Origin: Halostagnicola larsenii XH-48
GTDB taxonomy: Archaea; Halobacteriota; Halobacteria; Halobacteriales; Natrialbaceae
Assembly (NCBI RefSeq): GCF_000517625.1
Contig: NZ_CP007055.1
Span: forward strand, 2,046,001-2,110,000
Length of the DNA: 64,000 nucleotides
Direction: 5' to 3'
In this document: positions 43,428 to 52,554 of the stretch, piece after piece
How the letters are laid out: each line of letters opens with the position of its first letter
How positions within the stretch are numbered: position 1 is the first letter of the stretch
Translations under genes and position numbers: made by a program
Notes under the pieces: generated by a model
Seen by the model: the letters and a program-made list of their open reading frames with translations, nothing else
Database searches by the model: none
What the model was told of the DNA's origin: nothing

Positions 43428-44402
43428 TTAGGCCGGCGTCGCCGTATCCGAGGCTTCAAGCAGTTCCTTGTAGCGGTTTCGAATCGTTACTTCCGAGATG
43501 TTCGCCACTTCGCTGACCTCGTTCTGGGTGACCTTCTCGTTAGTCAACAGTGCGGCGGCGTAGACCGACGCCGCGGCGAGTCCGACGGGCGATTTGCCGC
43601 TGTGGACGCCTTCCTCGCGGGCGGCATCGAGGAGTTCTCGAGCCATTCGCTCGGTCTCCTCGGAGAGGTCGAGTCCGCTGGCAAATCGGGGAACGTACTG
43701 TTCTGGATCCGCCGGCTGGACTTCCAGTCCGAGTTCCCGGATGATGTAGCGGTAGGTCCGGGTTAACTCCATCTTGTCGACGCGGCTGACCGCCGAGATC
43801 TCGTCGAGGCTTCGCGGCGTTCCGGCCTGTCGAGCGGCCGCGTACAGCGAGGCGGTCGCGACGCCCTCGATCGAGCGTCCGGGGAGGAGGTCCTCCTCTA
43901 ACGCGCGGCGGTAGATGACCGACGCCGTCTCGCGGACGTTCTCGGGGAGGCCGATCGCACTCGCCATCCGATCGATCTCGCCGAGCGCCTGCTTTAGGTT
44001 TCGCTCCTTGGAGTCTCGCGTTCGGAAGCGCTCGTTCCACGTGCGCAGGCGCTGCATCTTCTGACGCTGGCGAGAGCTCAGGGAGTTGCCGTAGGCGTCT
44101 TTGTCCTGCCAGCCGATGTTCGTCGACAGGCCCTGGTCGTGCATCATGTTCGTGGTCGGCGCGCCGACGCGGGACTTCTCGTCTTTCTCGGCGGCGTCGA
44201 ACGCGCGCCACTCCGGACCGCGGTCGATCTCGTCCTCTTCGACGACGAGGCCACAGTCCTCACAGACCGTCTCGGCGTGTTCCGCATCGGAGACGACCCG
44301 TCCACCACACTCCGGACAGCGCTCTTGCTCATCGGCGTTTGTACTCGTTTCCTCTTCTGTCTCACTTTCGCGTGAGTACGTTCGAATCGTTGTATCAGTC
44401 AT
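43428..44402 (-). CDS. tfb: Transcription initiation factor TFB (TFIIB)
   Basis: A 324-aa TFIIB. The N-terminal zinc ribbon is ERCPECGGRVVSDAEHAETV plus CEDCGLVVEEDEIDRGPEWR, followed by the B-reader segment and two cyclin-fold repeats (about 130-220 and 225-315). The C-terminal repeat ends with the BRE-contacting helix-turn-helix, TQNEVSEVANISEVTIRNRY. TFB joins TBP at TATA/BRE promoters and recruits RNA polymerase. Haloarchaea carry several TFBs with overlapping regulons, and which paralogue this is cannot be told. A leader of about 70 nt is predicted from the upstream TATA boxes. Confidence 0.95.
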   Translation of the reverse strand: MTDTTIRTYSRESETEEETSTNADEQERCPECGGRVVSDAEHAETVCEDCGLVVEEDEIDRGPEWRAFDAAEKDEKSRVGAPTTNMMHDQGLSTNIGWQDKDAYGNSLSSRQRQKMQRLRTWNERFRTRDSKERNLKQALGEIDRMASAIGLPENVRETASVIYRRALEEDLLPGRSIEGVATASLYAAARQAGTPRSLDEISAVSRVDKMELTRTYRYIIRELGLEVQPADPEQYVPRFASGLDLSEETERMARELLDAAREEGVHSGKSPVGLAAASVYAAALLTNEKVTQNEVSEVANISEVTIRNRYKELLEASDTATPA

Positions 44403-44493
44403 GGTGTATCGAGTTGGTTACTTGGGACTCCCGGGTGGGGGGAACCAGAAGAAAACCCGGTCGTCGCAGCTAACATAGTGTAAGGGCGAAGAG

Positions 44494-44521
44494 TTTATAA
44501 ACCTTTTGCCTACTTTATAAA
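44494..44521 (-). promoter_or_regulatory. Two tandem TATA boxes upstream of tfb
   Basis: Two identical TTTATAAA boxes lie at 44494-44501 and 44514-44521, exactly 20 bp apart, in an AT-rich stretch. A weaker CTATATAC occurs near 44553. Each strong box would start transcription toward tfb, from about 44472 and 44492. The 20-bp spacing places both on the same DNA face. Confidence 0.55.
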
Positions 44522-44654
44522 CTGATCGCCGAATCAGTTAAATACGTTTCGTCTATATACTGATCGATCGTGATCAATTTTGGGAAGACAATCTCCCTCA
44601 CAAGTATAACGTTGTCGGTCACCGCTAGCTTGCAGTATAGACGAATACATTCGG

Positions 44655-44951
44655 TCAAACGGTAAAAAGGTGGCCGTCCGTCGGAACGTCGAACAGACCG
44701 ACTCGAGCGCCGGCGTCGAGCCACGCGTGGCCGTAGGAAAACGACGCCAGCGCGTTCACGAGGTCCCCCTGCTCGCGGAAGTGAGTTCCGTCCGCGAGAT
44801 AGGAGTCGGCCATCTCGTAGCACTCGGCCGCGGCGTCGGCCATCGGGGTTCCCTCGGGCGGCGCGACGGTCGCTTCCGAGAGCGCTTCTGTCAGTAATTC
44901 ACCATATCGGTCCGTCTTTTCCTCGAGATCTGCGGCCATCGGTGTAGCCAT
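44655..44951 (-). CDS. DUF357 family protein
   Basis: A 98-aa helical protein of the archaeal DUF357 family. Features include LEEKTDRYGELLTEAL, DAAAECYEMADSYLADGTHF and ALASFSYGHAWLDAGARVGL. The function is unknown. Starts at 44951 and 44939 are both ATG. I keep 44951 because a TATA-like CAATTAGG at about 44978-44985 predicts transcription starting close to it; the conserved domain begins at the second Met. It is divergent from the TIGR00341 gene with 90 nt between them. Confidence 0.83.
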   Translation of the reverse strand: MATPMAADLEEKTDRYGELLTEALSEATVAPPEGTPMADAAAECYEMADSYLADGTHFREQGDLVNALASFSYGHAWLDAGARVGLFDVPTDGHLFTV

Positions 44952-45041
44952 CGGGGCTCGAACCCGTAAGTGCGTCGTCCTAATTGACAGGTTTCGGGAC
45001 AGATATCAATCGGTTTGTATCCCCTTCTGGTAGCGGGTCCA

Positions 45042-46340
45042 ATGCGATTGATCGAGCTGCTCGTTCCCGAGGGGAAACGCGAGCGGACGCTCACCTTCCT
45101 CGAGGACGAGGGCATCGACTACGTTCGAACCGACGAACGCGGATCTCAGGGGGATATCGTCGAGTTTCCGGTTCCGACGCAGGCGGTCGATCGGATTCTC
45201 GAGCACCTGCGCGAGGAGATCGGTATCGACGAGGAGTTCATCGTCATCTCGTCGATAGAAACCGCCCGAACGCCGAGGATCGACGACCTCGAAGATCGGT
45301 TCGTCAACGGCGGCGAGGCCGACGACAGCATCTCTCGAGACGAGATCCGAACGCGTGCGCTCAACCTCACGCCGAGTCGGGTCACCTACTACACCATGAC
45401 GATCTTGAGCGCCGTCGTCGCGACGGCCGGACTGTTGCTCGACTCACCGGCGATCGTCGTCGGCTCGATGGTGATCGCACCGCAGGTGAGCGCGGCGCTT
45501 ACCGGGACGGTCGGGCTCGTGATCAACGACCGAAAGATGATCGGTACCGGGATCAGCTCGCTGTTGCTCGGGTTAGGCGTCGCGGTCGTCAGCTCGTTCG
45601 TCGTCGCCTGGATCGTCAGAACCACCGGAATCGTCCCCTCGATCGTCGATATCGGGGCGATTTCGCAGGTTCAACAGCGCGCGTCGCCCGGCGTGCTCGG
45701 ACTGGTAGTCGGGATCGCTGCGGGCGCTGCGGGGGCGTTCGGTCTCGCGACGGCCATCCCCGTCTCGCTGGTGGGCGTGATGATCGCCGTGGCACTGATT
45801 CCGGCAGCTGCGGCAGTCGGTGTCGGCCTCGCGTGGGGTTCTGCGAGTATCGCACTCGGAGCGGTCGTACTCGTCGTCGTCAACGCGATGTCGATCTTGC
45901 TCTCGGGGCTCGTGGTCTTCTGGTACCTCGGCTACCGACCGCGCGATTGGACGTCCGGAGCCGTTCGAGAGAACCTCACGTTCCAACGGGTCGGGACGGT
46001 CGTACTCGTCGTGGTCGTGCTCGTGGCCGTCCTCGCCTCCGGCGGATTCGCGCTCTCACAGCACCTATCCTTTCAGGACGCCGTCAGCGAGGAGGTTCAG
46101 GGCGTCCTCGAGGAAGACGACGACCTCGCGGATCTCGAACTCGTCTCGATCCAGACCGAGTTCGACGACCACGGAACCGTCGACGAGCAGACCGAAGTCA
46201 CGATCGAAATCCATCGCAGCGCCGATCGGACCTATCCGGGGCTGGCCGAAAGGTTCGAAACGCGGATTTCGGACCGGGCCGACAAGGACGTCGTCGTGAC
46301 CGTGGAGTTCGTCGACCGCCAGACCAGCGACCGGTCTTGA
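45042..46340 (+). CDS. TIGR00341/DUF389 membrane protein
   Basis: A 432-aa protein. The N-terminal ~95 residues form a soluble ferredoxin-like domain (MRLIELLVPEGKRERTLTFL). Then come about six to eight helices with the family motif ALNLTPSRVTYYTMTILSAV and SPAIVVGSMVIAPQVSAALT near residue 135. The C-terminal ~80 residues are soluble and acidic. The family is of unknown function. ATG at 45042 is preferred over an in-frame start at 45015 because the family begins MRLIE. A TATA-like GTTTGTATCC lies 20-30 nt upstream. Confidence 0.87.
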   Translation: MRLIELLVPEGKRERTLTFLEDEGIDYVRTDERGSQGDIVEFPVPTQAVDRILEHLREEIGIDEEFIVISSIETARTPRIDDLEDRFVNGGEADDSISRDEIRTRALNLTPSRVTYYTMTILSAVVATAGLLLDSPAIVVGSMVIAPQVSAALTGTVGLVINDRKMIGTGISSLLLGLGVAVVSSFVVAWIVRTTGIVPSIVDIGAISQVQQRASPGVLGLVVGIAAGAAGAFGLATAIPVSLVGVMIAVALIPAAAAVGVGLAWGSASIALGAVVLVVVNAMSILLSGLVVFWYLGYRPRDWTSGAVRENLTFQRVGTVVLVVVVLVAVLASGGFALSQHLSFQDAVSEEVQGVLEEDDDLADLELVSIQTEFDDHGTVDEQTEVTIEIHRSADRTYPGLAERFETRISDRADKDVVVTVEFVDRQTSDRS

Positions 46341-46570
46341 GGGGGTCCGATTCACGGACGGTGGCCCACCCGGAGAAGTATTGTGCGTTCGAAGCAACCA
46401 TCGGTTCCGGTCGTCGGGGTCTGGGTCGGGTTCCAGCCGTCAGGTCCGATTCGGTCTGTGAGGACAGCGAGGTATAGTGAGCGCCACGGTCCAGTCTGCC
46501 ACGAGACGCATTCACACCACAGGTTGGGTAAACAGAAGGCGTTTTAGGCGTTGTCTCCCAATACTCCCGT

Positions 46571-47884
46571 ATGAGCGACGAGCCTCGAGTCGAGATTTAC
46601 ACCAAGGAGAACTGCCCGTATTGTGAGAAGGCAAAGGACCTCCTCGACGCGAAAGGTGTCGAGTACGAAACGTACAACGTCACCGGCGACGAGGAGCGCT
46701 TCGAGGAGATGGTAGAGCGCGCCGAGGGCCGCAAAACGGCCCCCGAAGTGTTCATCGACGACGAACTCATCGGCGGCTGGGACGAGACCAGCGCGCTCGA
46801 CGAGACCGGCGAACTCGACGAAAAGCTGGGGATCGAAACCGACAGCGAGGTCGAACACCGCCCCCTGATCATCGCGGGGACGGGCATCGCCGGCCTGACC
46901 GCGGCGATCTACGCTGGTCGGGGCGACAACGACCCGCTAGTCATCGAGGGCGACGAACCCGGCGGCCAGCTGACGCTCACCACCGATGTCGCGAACTACC
47001 CGGGCTTCCCCGAGGGCATCGGCGGTCCCGAGCTGGTCAACAACATGAAAGCACAGGCCAAACAGTTCGGTGCCGAGCTCAAAAACGGTATCATCGCCGA
47101 CGTCGACGCCTCGAGTCGCCCGTTCCGGGTGGAGTTGACCAACGGCGATGTATATACGGCAGACGCCGTCATCGCCGCCTCGGGGGCGAGCGCGCGTACG
47201 CTGGGGATCCCCGGCGAGGAAGAGTTGATGGGCTACGGCCTCTCGACGTGTGCGACCTGCGACGGCGCCTTTTTCCGCGGCGAAGACATGCTCGTCGTCG
47301 GCGGCGGCGACGCCGCCATGGAGGAAGCCTCCTTCCTCACCAAGTTCGCCGACACCGTCTACATCGCCCACCGCCGCGAGGAGTTCCGCGCCGAACAGTA
47401 CTGGGTCGACCGCGTCCACGAACAGGTCGACGACGGCGACATCGAGATCATGACGAACACCGAACTCCTCGAGATCCACGGCTCGCAAGAGGCCGGCGTC
47501 GACCACGTCACCCTCGCCCAGAACGACGAGGGATATCCGAGTGAGAACCTCGAGGATCCCGACACCGAGCAGTTCGACTTCGACGTCGGTGCAGTCTTTT
47601 TCGCCATCGGCCACACCCCCAACACCGACTACCTCGAAGGCACGGGCGTGGAACTCGACGCCGACGGCTACCTCAAAACTCAGGCCGGCGACGGCGCCGG
47701 CCAGACCGAAACCGCCGTCCCCGGCATCTTCGGCGCCGGCGACGTCGTCGACTACCACTACCAACAGGCCGTCACCGCCGCCGGCATGGGTAGCAAAGCC
47801 GCCCTCGACGCCGACGAATACTTAGACGACCTCGAGCGAACCACCGCCACCGGCGACCTCGAAGCCGCGGCCGCCGACGACTAA
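46571..47884 (+). CDS. trxB: Glutaredoxin-thioredoxin reductase fusion protein
   Basis: A 437-aa fusion. Residues 1-85 are a glutaredoxin domain (VEIYTKENCPYCEKAKDLLD, active site CPYC, and KTAPEVFIDDELIGGWDE with the cis-Pro). Residues ~95-437 are a low-molecular-weight thioredoxin reductase: FAD motif IIAGTGIAGLTAAIYAGRG, redox Cys pair in STCATCDGAFFRG, NAD(P) motif MLVVGGGDAAMEEASFL, and GIFGAGDVVDYHYQQAVTAA. The NADPH-binding GGGDAAM differs from the GGGxSA of many enzymes, so the reductant is unsure. Electrons may pass from FAD to the attached glutaredoxin. GTTTTAGG near 46539 is a TATA-like box about 30 nt upstream. Confidence 0.92.
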   Translation: MSDEPRVEIYTKENCPYCEKAKDLLDAKGVEYETYNVTGDEERFEEMVERAEGRKTAPEVFIDDELIGGWDETSALDETGELDEKLGIETDSEVEHRPLIIAGTGIAGLTAAIYAGRGDNDPLVIEGDEPGGQLTLTTDVANYPGFPEGIGGPELVNNMKAQAKQFGAELKNGIIADVDASSRPFRVELTNGDVYTADAVIAASGASARTLGIPGEEELMGYGLSTCATCDGAFFRGEDMLVVGGGDAAMEEASFLTKFADTVYIAHRREEFRAEQYWVDRVHEQVDDGDIEIMTNTELLEIHGSQEAGVDHVTLAQNDEGYPSENLEDPDTEQFDFDVGAVFFAIGHTPNTDYLEGTGVELDADGYLKTQAGDGAGQTETAVPGIFGAGDVVDYHYQQAVTAAGMGSKAALDADEYLDDLERTTATGDLEAAAADD

Positions 47885-48200
47885 CGCGGATCGGCACTTC
47901 TGCTGTGCTGTCCATATTGTTCCCGTCACGTTATCTCGAGCACCGGCGGATCGCTCGAGTGGATCTTTTTGCCTATAGAAAGCGCGTTTCGGGCCGCTCA
48001 GCGTCGCCTACTGTATCGCCCGGGGCCGGTGCCGAGGACTGATGCCCGTTCGTAAATCGGCACTGTGACGACAGCGGCGGGGACCCGAGGCGTCGTCGGC
48101 CGAACGGGCGATAGCGTCGTCACTCGTCGCGGCGAAAACGGAACCCGGCGAGTGAGCCGGGCGAAAACGCGACTCGATCGGTGGGACGGTGAGTGGTCGA
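47885..48200. other. Gap between convergent genes
   Basis: Nothing recognisable. It lies between the ends of trxB (plus) and the PGF-CTERM protein gene (minus) and should hold both transcription ends. Confidence 0.4.
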
Positions 48201-48818
48201 TCAGCGCTGCGTTCGGGTTGCGACCAGTGCCGCGCCGAGGACTGCAACGAGCGCGACGGCGACGCCGAAGCCGGGTATCGAGTCGCCACCTTCCTCATCC
48301 GACGCGCCGTCATCGCCATCGTCGCCTGCGCTGTCACCGCTTGCGCCGGTGTCGTCGCCCAGGCTGTCGTCACCGCCGGATTCGTTGTCGGCGGCCGCGT
48401 CGTCGCCGCTTTCGTTCCCTGTCTCCATGCTATCGTCCGCGCCGGCATCCGTTCCGGTGCCGGATTCGTTGCTGGCGTCCGTACCGGTGCCAGCATCCGT
48501 GCCGCCGTCGGACTCAGAGGAGTTCGTCCCATCGGCGGCGTCGCTATCGGTGCCACTGGCTTCGTCATCGCCCGCATCGTCTGCCGTCCCGCCAGTGTCG
48601 TCGGTCGCCCCACTCGAGTCGTCATCGGCTGTCGCGTTGCCGTCGTCGGATTCGTTCGCGTCGGCGTCCGAAGGCGTCGATTCGCCGTCGTCCACCGTGC
48701 CATCCTGAACCGTTGCGATACTCGCGTCTGACGACGTTGCAGCCGCGCCAACCGCGACGCTCGAGCAGACGAGCATCGCCATGGTCAGCGTGACCAGTAT
48801 CGTAGCGCGTCCGTTCAT
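48201..48818 (-). CDS. Secreted acidic protein with PGF-CTERM tail
   Basis: A 205-aa protein. An N-terminal signal peptide (TILVTLTMAMLVCSSVAVGA) is followed by ~145 residues of Asp/Ser/Gly/Thr-rich low complexity with many possible O- and N-glycosylation sites. The C-terminus is a PGF-CTERM sorting signal: DSIPGFGVAVALVAVLGAAL, then a basic end. Archaeosortase ArtA should process such tails and attach a lipid. There is no catalytic domain. It may act as a cell-surface mucin-like linker. The S-layer gene is the next gene upstream on the same strand, about 480 nt away. Confidence 0.82.
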   Translation of the reverse strand: MNGRATILVTLTMAMLVCSSVAVGAAATSSDASIATVQDGTVDDGESTPSDADANESDDGNATADDDSSGATDDTGGTADDAGDDEASGTDSDAADGTNSSESDGGTDAGTGTDASNESGTGTDAGADDSMETGNESGDDAAADNESGGDDSLGDDTGASGDSAGDDGDDGASDEEGGDSIPGFGVAVALVAVLGAALVATRTQR

Positions 48819-49271
48819 AGGTGATCGGCAGGCGGGAGGTAACCCAGCGGCGGAATAAGTGGCTTCGACCCTCCGAGTGAGTGGCGCTGCGTTCGTCCGA
48901 GTTTACTGAATTTCAGGATCGTTGATTCGTTTACGATGGCGAAACGCAGATTGCAGACCGGATACGCCGGTTTCGACTGGCGAAGCCAGCGGCTGGGAAA
49001 ACGCACTCGAGAGTGGCCACTCCGAATCGGTCGGTATCGAGAGGAGCGACGGGGGAGTAGCGAATGGTGATCGAGCCGTTGCGGCAGGATATCCCCCGCC
49101 GCACTCGAGTGTTGGTCGTTCTATATTATCAATCTTCCCAGACGGACTCCACGGCGTGGGGCCGCTTGCGACCCAGCGGTGAACTCGGCTATCGACGCCT
49201 CTAGCGTGTGCGCTCGATGGCTGTCGCTGGGTGGTGTAGCGGTCCGAAAGAAAGTGAAAGTGCTGCGAAAG
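48819..49271. other. Gap upstream of the PGF-CTERM gene
   Basis: No convincing gene. The left end must hold the promoter of the 205-aa protein. A 45-codon frame at 49063-49200 lacks haloarchaeal composition and is not called. Confidence 0.4.
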
Positions 49272-49286
49272 CCGGACGAAGTCCGG
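49272..49286 (-). terminator. Putative terminator of the S-layer gene
   Basis: CCGGAC-TTC-GTCCGG on the minus strand forms a 6-bp GC stem with a tight loop, 13 nt after the S-layer stop. A T-rich tract (CTTTCGCAGCACTTTCAC) follows, as expected for termination of a highly expressed gene. Confidence 0.5.
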
Positions 49287-49299
49287 TGGTTAGTCGTCG

Positions 49300-51825
49300 T
49301 TAGTCCTGCTTGCGCAGTGCGAGCATTGCGGCACTGAGCAGAGCGACGAGTGCGACAGCGACACCGAAGCCGGGCACGGAGTCACCGTCGTCTTCGCCGT
49401 CGTCTCCGTCATCGGAGGATCCTTCATCATCGGAGGATCCTTCGTCATCGGAGGAGCCCTCGTCGTCAGAGGAGCCTTCATCGTCACCGGAGCCCTCTTC
49501 GTTGACGGTCAGCGTACCGTCGTCGGAGGCGTTGAAGTCGCCGTCGTCGGCGGTGACGGTGTAGCTGTGGTCACCAGCGCCGAGATCCGAAGCTTCGAGC
49601 GTTGCGGATGCTTCGCCCTCAGCGTCGATATCGACGGAGCCGGTGTCGACCTCTTCACCACCGATCTCGAGCGTGAGGTCGGCGGTGGTGTTTGCGTCTT
49701 CGTAGTTGTTGACGGTCACGTCGAATTCGGCGGTGTCGCCGACGGTGATGTCGTCAACACTGGTGTCGACGCCGAGTCCTTCTTCGTCGGACTCGTTGTC
49801 GTCTTCACCATCGTCTTCGACGAGTTGGACGTCTTCGAGGTCATCTTCTTCGCCTGCGAGTGGTTCTTCAACGGTGATGTCGAAGAGCGAGCCAAGAGAT
49901 TCGCCTTCGAGGTCGAAGGACGCATCGAAGGTGCCGTCAGCGTTGACTTCTGGGTCATCGGTCTTGACGAATGCGCCTTCCTCGCTTGGCGAGTCAGCAG
50001 TTGCCTGGATCTCCGAGCCAGGGGCAACGTTCGTCGTACCCGTTGCGTTCGATTCGCTGCTTGCGGGCATCTCCTCGATTTCGTCGAGGGTGATGTCTGG
50101 CTCTTCGAACGTGATCTCCTGTTCATCCGAGTAGTCTTCGTCAGCGAGCGGACTGTCGTCGCTGATCTTGAAGACAACATCGTAGGACTGACCATCAACA
50201 TCGAGACCAGCCGCGTTCTGGTAGTCGATCTCGAAGATCAGTTCGTCGTCGTAATCGTCACTGTTGAACGTGTATCCCGTGATTGGGAGGTTGTTGTCCG
50301 AGTCCGGTCCATCGTGAGCAACGCTAGAGTTCCAGTAGTCGGAGCCGCCGACGGCACTGGACTGCTGCTCACTGATGTTGAGCGAGATGTTGCCCTGTGC
50401 GAAGAGTTCTTCACCGAAGTTATCAGCGTCTCCGCTGCCGTCGAATGCTTCGATCGAACCGTTTGCGCCGAAGTCGTCAACGGAGACAAACAGCGAGTCG
50501 CCGTCGCCACCTTCATCGACTGCGATGGTGCCAGTTTCAGTTACGGTTGCGTCTTCGTAGGTGTCAATGTCTTCAACTCCATCCGCGTGCGGAGCGGTCT
50601 GGAGCACTGCTTCGCTTGGTGCAGAGCGTTCCTGAATCTGGAACAGTCCGCGGTCGTTACTGTCATCGATGAAGTCGGCGTCGTTAGTTCCGGCGTCGTT
50701 GGTGTCAGCGCCAATTTCGAGGTCCCACGTTGCTGCTGGGAGTGGGTCTGCGGCATCGAGTTCAGTGATTTCGGAGAACTCAGTGATGGTTGCGTTGTGT
50801 GCCGTCCAGCCTGCAGCCGCGGCATCGGACTCGTCTCCACCAGTGTCGTCAAAGCCACCTGCAGCGTAGGTGTTGTGCTCGAGAACAACTTCGTCGTTGT
50901 CGGTGTCGAAGTCGCTCAGCGTCATGTTCACAACGTGGTTTTCGCTGTGCTCACCGAGCGAGACAGCCGCCTCGTCAGTGTTACCGACGTCAATAGTGAT
51001 GTTACCGATTTCACCCTCTTCTGGGCTATCGATATCGACGAACTCGCGTTCGTCGTTCTGGTCACTAATTTCGATGGATGCGTTGTCCGAGGCTTGCGAG
51101 TCAGTGTTCGAGAACTCGAAGTCTATCTCGTCACCCTCATCAACATCGACGTTACTGAAGTTTGCGTCCAGCGCGCCGAAGCCTTGCTCGAGGTCAGCGA
51201 CTGTGAGGACATCACTATCATCGTGAAGGGTGTCTTCGCCACCCTCGTAGAACGTCTCATCATTCCCGTTGTGATCGAAGAGATCACTGAGATCTTCAGC
51301 GTCAAGATCGGACGAGGTGATGTTTACCCACTGAGTGTCACGTTCTGACTCGTAGTCCAGGTTAACGTTACCGTCTTCCGAGACCGTCGAATCGTTGAAC
51401 TCAGCGCTGACATCTTCTTCTAGGGCCCAGAAACTTGCTTCGTTCCAGGTATCTGCAGAGCCATCATCAATCGTGTATGGCTCATCGGCCTCAAGATCTG
51501 ACGTATCGAGGGTTGCTTCGCCATCACTGACGCGAAGCGTTGTTACCGGGGAATCTTCAGAGATGTCTGGATTGAGACCCTGATAAACTTCAAGTCCGTT
51601 TGTGTCATCAGTGCCTACATCGAAAGTAACCTGTTGTCCAATCCACACGTCGTTAGCGGTTCCGTCTGTAAATGTTGGGCCATCGTCGTAATTGTCGCTG
51701 TTGAACGACGCGTCTGCTGCTGCGCCGCCCGCAAACGCTGCGGACATCGCAACAACCGACATGACCAACATTGCGGCAAGGAACAGTGAGCGTCCCTTTT
51801 CGCGGTACGTTGTTTCGTTCGTCAT
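49300..51825 (-). CDS. S-layer glycoprotein with PGF-CTERM tail
   Basis: An 841-aa major surface glycoprotein. The N-terminus has the typical haloarchaeal S-layer start YREKGRSLFLAAMLVMSVVA, a signal peptide ending near AAADAS. The mature part is strongly acidic, beta-rich and repetitive, with many N-x-S/T sequons. Near the end are a CARDB-like domain (LGVDTSVDDITVGDTAEFDV), an Asp/Ser-rich repeat linker and the PGF-CTERM anchor SVPGFGVAVALVALLSAAML. ArtA should process the tail and link it to a lipid. Sampled G+C is lower than in its neighbours, common for S-layer genes. It should be among the most highly expressed genes in the window. The 944-nt gap upstream probably holds its promoter close to 51850-51880. 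Confidence 0.92.
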   Translation of the reverse strand: MTNETTYREKGRSLFLAAMLVMSVVAMSAAFAGGAAADASFNSDNYDDGPTFTDGTANDVWIGQQVTFDVGTDDTNGLEVYQGLNPDISEDSPVTTLRVSDGEATLDTSDLEADEPYTIDDGSADTWNEASFWALEEDVSAEFNDSTVSEDGNVNLDYESERDTQWVNITSSDLDAEDLSDLFDHNGNDETFYEGGEDTLHDDSDVLTVADLEQGFGALDANFSNVDVDEGDEIDFEFSNTDSQASDNASIEISDQNDEREFVDIDSPEEGEIGNITIDVGNTDEAAVSLGEHSENHVVNMTLSDFDTDNDEVVLEHNTYAAGGFDDTGGDESDAAAAGWTAHNATITEFSEITELDAADPLPAATWDLEIGADTNDAGTNDADFIDDSNDRGLFQIQERSAPSEAVLQTAPHADGVEDIDTYEDATVTETGTIAVDEGGDGDSLFVSVDDFGANGSIEAFDGSGDADNFGEELFAQGNISLNISEQQSSAVGGSDYWNSSVAHDGPDSDNNLPITGYTFNSDDYDDELIFEIDYQNAAGLDVDGQSYDVVFKISDDSPLADEDYSDEQEITFEEPDITLDEIEEMPASSESNATGTTNVAPGSEIQATADSPSEEGAFVKTDDPEVNADGTFDASFDLEGESLGSLFDITVEEPLAGEEDDLEDVQLVEDDGEDDNESDEEGLGVDTSVDDITVGDTAEFDVTVNNYEDANTTADLTLEIGGEEVDTGSVDIDAEGEASATLEASDLGAGDHSYTVTADDGDFNASDDGTLTVNEEGSGDDEGSSDDEGSSDDEGSSDDEGSSDDGDDGEDDGDSVPGFGVAVALVALLSAAMLALRKQD
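49415..49486 (-). repeat. Four 18-nt repeats coding for DDEGSS units
   Basis: Four tandem units of the form GAGGATCCTTCATCATCG (plus strand), with third-position variation, code for an acidic DDEGSS linker before the PGF-CTERM helix. They probably span the space between the S-layer lattice and the membrane anchor. Confidence 0.75.
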
Positions 51826-52554
51826 TTATGTTGTCTTATTGTTTCGTGTTTGTTAGTTAGCGCGCGATTCAACCGGTCAGGCGACCGTTACCGGCTTCCT
51901 ACCTACATATCATCGGTGAACGACTCAGCCTACCGGGTAGGGGTATATGGAGGATTTCGATGGTTCGTAATAAGTCTTCTTGTGCTATAGGTCCGTTTTT
52001 GGGAAGGTTGTAAGATGCGATTAAACCGTTGAAAACGTCGTCTCGAGGCCTCGAGCGCCGGTCTCCAAAATCCAACCATAGTAACATGGGAGAGTCTATC
52101 AATGATGACTACCACCGTCGGTAATATGTTTAGCGCGGAGAATGGATCTGAAGAACTGGCCGTACAGGCTCCTATACGCCGGTACTCATCCCCCCGAACT
52201 CGCGCGCAGATCTCGAGGGGGTGACAGACCGTCCGCTCGGCAGCGGCTATACCAGTTAATAAGTTTGTTCGCACGCGTGCAAGCGAACCGTTTACTCGAG
52301 TTTCGCCGGATTACACCCGCTTTCACCCTCAGTAATCGGTGACTGCCGGGTTAGAGGAACCGATGTGAGGGATTAGAATAGCTCGAGCAGAAGACGATTG
52401 CACGCCAGCAACACCGTTGCAGACGACGAAAGTAGCAGGCTGATGGCCGAAACAGTCCAGTTTGAATGAATAAGTACTAAAAGAGAGTGTCCTGCTCGCC
52501 ATTATTTCCAGCTCGAAACAGTAATTATATGTCACTACAGGTCAATGAGTCGAA
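51826..52554. other. Gene-poor gap upstream of the S-layer gene
   Basis: This part of a 944-nt gap holds no convincing gene; frames on both strands are low in acidic residues. The S-layer promoter should be in its first ~100 nt. AT-rich blocks occur near 51900-51970, 52085-52130 and 52460-52550. Confidence 0.4.

Noticed and set aside
49063-49200. 45-codon plus-strand frame between the two PGF-CTERM genes
   Set aside because: No family match and non-haloarchaeal composition; ends without a neighbour overlap.
49567-51348. 593-codon open frame on the plus strand opposite the S-layer gene
   Set aside because: It is a shadow of the S-layer codon bias; it lacks haloarchaeal acidic composition and known domains, and the minus-strand product is clear.
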